NCBI RefSeq assembly: GCF_003336805.1
Contig: NZ_QFWJ01000011.1
Span: 1-64,000 of the forward strand
Reading direction: 5' to 3'
Length of the DNA stretch: 64,000 bases
From: Marinospirillum perlucidum
GTDB taxonomy: Bacteria; Pseudomonadota; Gammaproteobacteria; Pseudomonadales; Halomonadaceae
Position numbers and translations under genes: made by a program. Below the pieces are notes generated by a model that worked only from the letters and a program-made list of their open reading frames with translations, was not told the DNA's origin and ran no database searches. Below are positions 60,107-64,000 of this stretch, piece by piece (within the stretch, counting starts at the first letter, position 1; every line of letters begins with the position of its first letter).

Positions 60107-61264
60107 TTATTCTGCTATGGCGTTACTGACCTTGATACGCCAGAAAAGAAAAGGCTGCAGCGGCTTGAGAATATCCTTGCTGAGAATTTTCTTGATCATC
60201 AGTTCGGGATCACTGGTATCCCGGCGCGGTGGATGCATGTAGATCTGCCCGGTTGCTGCACGAATGCCGGCACAAATAGGCGCATGAATGGCGCTGCCTT
60301 TTTCCACCACCACGGCTTGATCACCATTTTTCAACTGCACGGGGGTTCCCGGTGGATAGATGCCCAGCTGACTCAAAAACACCTTGCCCAGACGCGCATC
60401 CAACAACTGGGAATCTTCACCCAGCATCTGCTTCATGGCCTGACGGGGCGTTAAAAGAGGTCGATATTCGCGAGGTGCCGTCAGGGCAGCATAGCTGTCG
60501 GCCAGAGCAACCAGTCTTGCGGTATTGGTTATTGCCTTGCCCTTGAGGCCTTCAGGATAGCCGCTTCCATCCAGGCGCTCATGGTGCTGGGCTACGGCAC
60601 GCAACCAGATACTGTCTTCCACCCCCATTAATTCCAGCAGCAGCAAAGACCGTTCAGGATGGTTATGGATGGCTTCTTTCTGCTCTTCGGTCAAGGGAGT
60701 CTGCTGCTTGTTAAGCTTCTCCTGCAATTGCAACATGCCCAAATTGGCCGTCAGGGTTGCCGCCAGGGCAGAGGTTAACTTCTCTTTACTGGCCTGGAGA
60801 GGACGCGCCACCACCGCCAGAATAACGGCACAACGCATGGGATGATCTAGCCAGGAAGGAATTTCTCTGGGCCAATGAGCAGCACCGAGCAAGGCATCCG
60901 GTTGCTTATTGGCCAGAAACATCAAGGTTTCACAGATATCGCGGATACGCCGTTCAAAGCCCTTGCCGCTGGTATGCTTTTCCACTTCGTCAAATGCCAG
61001 ACGCAGCTCTTCATAGAGGCTTTCCAGCTCCAGAAAGGGATTGACGTTGCGGCTGTAACGATGGCGTTTAAAGTCCGTTTCGTCCTGACGGACGATGGTT
61101 CTTTCCTTGGGATTGATATACCCCTGAGCCAGCAGTGCCTGAACCTGCTGTTCACTTTCCACTGGCGATCCCTTGGTGAGGAGAACCACGCCACTGCGGG
61201 CATAGACATTCAAGGGCGCACGATCGCCAACAATCAGTTGCCCTTTGGCCAGTTTTTCCAGCAT
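60107..61264 (-). CDS. Degenerate HD-GYP-type protein
   Basis: A protein of about 385 residues from ATG 61264 (AAGGAG upstream; a GTG at 61288 is in frame). An N-terminal domain with an RxxD-like start (about 1-75) resembles the DUF3391-type lead of HD-GYP proteins. Residues about 105-320 follow the HD-GYP pattern: DHPMRCAVI, HNHPERSLLLLELMG, QHHERLDGSGYPEGL and ADSYAALTAPREYRPL. The central HD doublet is replaced by AN (TANLGML where HDIGK is expected). The metal site is therefore probably broken and the protein may only bind c-di-GMP or a partner. The numbering here is from the longer start. Confidence 0.82.
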   Translation of the reverse strand: MLEKLAKGQLIVGDRAPLNVYARSGVVLLTKGSPVESEQQVQALLAQGYINPKERTIVRQDETDFKRHRYSRNVNPFLELESLYEELRLAFDEVEKHTSGKGFERRIRDICETLMFLANKQPDALLGAAHWPREIPSWLDHPMRCAVILAVVARPLQASKEKLTSALAATLTANLGMLQLQEKLNKQQTPLTEEQKEAIHNHPERSLLLLELMGVEDSIWLRAVAQHHERLDGSGYPEGLKGKAITNTARLVALADSYAALTAPREYRPLLTPRQAMKQMLGEDSQLLDARLGKVFLSQLGIYPPGTPVQLKNGDQAVVVEKGSAIHAPICAGIRAATGQIYMHPPRRDTSDPELMIKKILSKDILKPLQPFLFWRIKVSNAIAE

Positions 61265-61481
61265 CGGCTTCCTGCTCCTTGCCTGCACCCAGTGCCGCTT
61301 GCCATTTATTCAGGTAAAACAGGCAACTGGGGCAAAGTAATTAATCGGTTCTTAAAGAAACCAGATTAGCGAATTCAACTTCAAAATGACAGTTGCATTA
61401 CGCGGCCTTTTTTAACAAAAGGTAACTGGATCTTGCTAAAACCTAATCAAACCAGGACAGGAAATGCCTTGTATTTAACAA

Positions 61482-61522
61482 GACAAAACCCCGGCCACCT
61501 AAAAGTGAACCGGGGTTTTGTC
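61482..61522. terminator. Intrinsic terminator after metZ
   Basis: A 13-bp perfect stem GACAAAACCCCGG / CCGGGGTTTTGTC with a 15-nt loop lies 17 bp after the metZ stop. The T-rich arm on the minus strand makes it a good end for the purF-metZ transcript. Confidence 0.85.
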
Positions 61523-61538
61523 AGCAACTGATTTAAAT

Positions 61539-62723
61539 TTAAGCCGAGAAGCCCCTGGCCAAATCAGCCTGGATATCTTCGATATCCTCCAGGCCAACAG
61601 CGACCCGCAGAAGGCCTTCGCTGATTCCGGCAGCCGCCCGGGCTTCCGGGGTCAAGCGGGCATGGGTGGTGGTGGCAGGATGGGTAATGGTGGTCTTGGC
61701 ATCACCCAGATTTGCGGTAATAGACAGCATTTGTGTGGCATTGACCAGCTTCCAGGCGGCTTCACGTCCACCTTGCATTGCAAAGGAAAGCACCCCGCCA
61801 AAGTCACGCATCTGCTTTTTAGCCAACTCATGCTGGGGATGCTCGGGCAAACCGGCATAGTGTACAGCCGCCACGCCGGGCTGTTGTTGCAGCCACTGGG
61901 CCAGCTTCAGGGCATTGGCTGAATGGGCCTGCATACGCAGCTTGAGGGTTTCCAAGCCTTTGAGGAATACCCAGGCATTAAAGGGGCTCATGCAAGGACC
62001 TGCCGTGCGCACCACGCCAAAGACTTCGGCCATATCCTTGTCATTGCCCACGACAGCGCCACCCAGCATGCGGCCCTGACCATCTAGGTATTTGGTGGCC
62101 GAATGAACGACAATATCCGCTCCCAAAGCCAGGGGTTTCTGAAGTGCAGGCGTACAGAAACAATTATCCACGACCAGGCGCAGTCCGCGTTTTTTGGCCA
62201 AAGCCGAGAGAGCTTCCAGATCAGCCAGCTCACACAGGGGATTGGAAGGTGTTTCAGCAAACAACAGGCGCGTCTTGTCATTGCAAGCCGCTTCCCAGGC
62301 CGACAGATCCTGCAGGTCAACAAAGTGAACACTGATGCCAAAACGTGCCATAAAACGGCCAAAGAGGCCGATCGTGGAACCAAAAACACTACGCGAGCAG
62401 ACGATTTCATCGCCCTGGTTCAAAAACGCCATACACACGGAGAGGATAGCGGCCATCCCCGAACTGGTGGCAACGGCCCGATCAGCCCCTTCCAGGGCAG
62501 CCAGGCGCTCTTCAAAACAGGCCACCGTAGGGTTGGTAAAGCGTGAATAGATATTCACTTCCCCGGTTTCGTTGGCAAAGCAGTCAGCAGCCTGCTCGGC
62601 TGATTCAAAAACAAAGCTGGAGGTAGTAAAAATCGGCTCGGCATGCTCGCGTTCAGCAGTGCGTCGATGACCGGTACGCAGGGCCTGTGTAGCAGGACCC
62701 CAGGGTTTATCCTGTTCAGACAT
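61539..62723 (-). CDS. metZ: O-succinylhomoserine sulfhydrylase MetZ
   Basis: A 394-residue PLP enzyme of the Cys/Met metabolism family. It makes homocysteine from O-succinylhomoserine and sulfide, by direct sulfhydrylation. The PLP Lys is in HSATKYLDGQGR, the DNCFCTPALQKPLALGAD segment supplies the ring-stacking and Asp contacts, and NIYSRFTNPTV is the phosphate-binding loop. Motifs and length fit MetZ rather than MetB. It lies 62 bp after purF, the order also known in pseudomonads. A terminator follows. Confidence 0.94.
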   Translation of the reverse strand: MSEQDKPWGPATQALRTGHRRTAEREHAEPIFTTSSFVFESAEQAADCFANETGEVNIYSRFTNPTVACFEERLAALEGADRAVATSSGMAAILSVCMAFLNQGDEIVCSRSVFGSTIGLFGRFMARFGISVHFVDLQDLSAWEAACNDKTRLLFAETPSNPLCELADLEALSALAKKRGLRLVVDNCFCTPALQKPLALGADIVVHSATKYLDGQGRMLGGAVVGNDKDMAEVFGVVRTAGPCMSPFNAWVFLKGLETLKLRMQAHSANALKLAQWLQQQPGVAAVHYAGLPEHPQHELAKKQMRDFGGVLSFAMQGGREAAWKLVNATQMLSITANLGDAKTTITHPATTTHARLTPEARAAAGISEGLLRVAVGLEDIEDIQADLARGFSA

Positions 62724-62785
62724 AAGCTTCTCTTGGTTACAGACCCCGCCCCCGGCAAAGCTAGGGACCTTGGGAGTATCCCGGC

Positions 62786-64000
62786 CTAGTCAGCCGAGCT
62801 GTCGTTATGCAAATCGATGGCCGAGTTATCAGCAGTATCCTTGCTGCTCTTGGCCGCATCATTGCGCTGGTTTTCCAGGCGTTCCAGGTAGGCTGCATCA
62901 ATACCGCCGGTTACATAGTGGCCATCGAAGACCGAGCAATCAAAACCATCAACCTGGGGATTCAATTCCTTGCAAGCGGCAACCAGATCGTCAATATCCT
63001 GATAAACCAGCCAGTCGGCACCGATCAGATCACCCACTTCCTGCTCGGTACGCCCATGAGCAATCAGCTCCTGAGCAGCCGGCATATCTATGCCATAGAC
63101 ATTGGGATAGCGTACGGCTGGAGCCGCCGAGGCAAAATAAACCTTCTTGGCACCTGCATCACGAGCCATCTGGATAATTTCATTACAGGTGGTACCGCGA
63201 ACGATGGAGTCATCCACCAACATGACCGTCTTGTCTTTGAACTCCATGGAAATGGCATTGAGCTTCTGACGCACGGATTTTTTACGCTGCGTCTGACCGG
63301 GCATGATAAAGGTACGGCCGATGTAGCGGTTCTTGATAAAACCTTCGCGATAGGTCACACCCAGATGCTGGGCCAGCTCCAGGGCTGAGGTACGACTGGT
63401 GTCGGGGATGGGAATGACCACATCAATATCATGCTCGGGCATAACCCGGCGAATTTTTTCGGCCAGCTTTTCACCCATCTGCATGCGCGCATGGTAGATA
63501 TTGATGCCATCCATGATGGAGTCAGGACGAGCCAGGTACACATGCTCGAAAATACAGGGAGTCAGTTTGGGGGCAGCCGCACAGACTCGGGTGTGAAGTT
63601 CGCCATCACGGTCAATATAAATGGCTTCACCGGGTTGGAGATCACGAACCAGTTCAAATCCGGCCACATCCAGCGCTACGCTTTCCGAGGCGATCATATA
63701 CTCGGTGCCTTGGCTGGATTCGCGCTTGCCGTAGACTATCGGACGTATGCCATAGGGATCACGAAAACCCACCAGACCGTAACCACTGATCATGGCGACA
63801 GCAACATAGCCGCCTTCACACCGCTCGTAAACACGAGCAATCGCTGAAAACATGTCATCCGGGGTCAGGGTCATGCCCTGCTTGCCCAGCTCATGGGCAA
63901 ACACATTCAAGAGGACTTCGGAATCGGAATTGGTGTTGATATGACGCAGATCCGTACGATACAACTCTTCTGTCAGGGCTTCAGAGTTGGTCAGATTACC
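62786..64000 (-). CDS. purF: Amidophosphoribosyltransferase PurF (N-terminus beyond window)
   Basis: PurF catalyses the first step of purine synthesis: glutamine plus PRPP to phosphoribosylamine. About 404 of some 505 residues are visible; the frame is open to the right edge (NLTNSEALTEELYRTDLRH). The N-terminal catalytic Cys and the start are outside the window. Visible parts include the glutaminase segment NTNSDSEVLL and FRDPYGIRPIVYG. The phosphoribosyltransferase PRPP loop VMLVDDSIVRGTT and YFASAAPAVRYPNVYGIDMP follow. The C-terminal helical tail is normal. It is the first gene of the purF-metZ pair. Confidence 0.95.
   Translation of the reverse strand, partial: GNLTNSEALTEELYRTDLRHINTNSDSEVLLNVFAHELGKQGMTLTPDDMFSAIARVYERCEGGYVAVAMISGYGLVGFRDPYGIRPIVYGKRESSQGTEYMIASESVALDVAGFELVRDLQPGEAIYIDRDGELHTRVCAAAPKLTPCIFEHVYLARPDSIMDGINIYHARMQMGEKLAEKIRRVMPEHDIDVVIPIPDTSRTSALELAQHLGVTYREGFIKNRYIGRTFIMPGQTQRKKSVRQKLNAISMEFKDKTVMLVDDSIVRGTTCNEIIQMARDAGAKKVYFASAAPAVRYPNVYGIDMPAAQELIAHGRTEQEVGDLIGADWLVYQDIDDLVAACKELNPQVDGFDCSVFDGHYVTGGIDAAYLERLENQRNDAAKSSKDTADNSAIDLHNDSSAD

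Overview
The window looks like chromosome of a marine or halophilic gammaproteobacterium, most likely Oceanospirillales-like. This is an inference from CysB, ThrH, the purF-metZ order, a LiuR-type MerR regulator and many c-di-GMP and two-component genes; no rRNA or other taxonomic marker is present. I found no tRNA, rRNA or CRISPR array.

Region 1 (1-6.4 kb) is accessory DNA. The right end of an IS21-family element (istB fragment plus terminal repeats) abuts a chromosomal-type integron. The integron has five gene cassettes, all on the minus strand, each followed by an attC site. Beyond them lie an attI-like junction and a divergent integron integrase gene with a LexA box over its promoter. intI carries a one-base frameshift, one attC has a damaged core, and the outermost attC (which resembles Vibrio repeats) is cut by the IS. 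Four of the five cassettes encode nuclease folds (GIY-YIG, HNH twice, PD-(D/E)xK), so a phage-defence role is plausible but unproven.

Region 2 (6.4-13.3 kb) is mixed: a toxin-antitoxin pair joined to a YqiA-type esterase, an SDR oxidoreductase, thrH, cysB, and a coupled FecR / CHASE2-adenylate cyclase pair.

Region 3 (13.3-28.3 kb) is branched-chain amino acid uptake and valine breakdown. It holds a five-gene Liv ABC transporter, a propionyl-CoA synthetase, and the run acyl-CoA dehydrogenase, enoyl-CoA hydratase, 3-hydroxyisobutyryl-CoA hydrolase, 3-hydroxyisobutyrate dehydrogenase. Next come an MmsR-like AraC regulator, a LiuR-like MerR regulator and an acyl-CoA synthetase. Three 16-bp LiuR-like palindromes tie these units together. 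mmsA is not in the window.

Region 4 (28.3-61.3 kb) is a dense signalling island of about 26 genes: nine histidine kinases, five stand-alone receiver proteins, a receiver-ankyrin protein, an HPt protein, three REC-PAS-GGDEF cyclases, one REC-HD-GYP phosphodiesterase, one degenerate HD-GYP protein, two chemoreceptors and a single DNA-binding regulator. Two features stand out. Four kinases share a non-canonical H-box (AHHFQEP), and three of these are directly followed by an Rcp1-like receiver. An 11-gene tightly packed operon (41.1 to 28.3 kb) alternates kinases with three different periplasmic solute-binding proteins and has no transporter membrane or ATPase subunit. The order kinase, receiver, REC-PAS-GGDEF occurs twice with the same 26-nt gap, suggesting segmental duplication.

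Region 5 (61.5-64 kb) is housekeeping: metZ and the 3' part of purF, which runs off the right edge.
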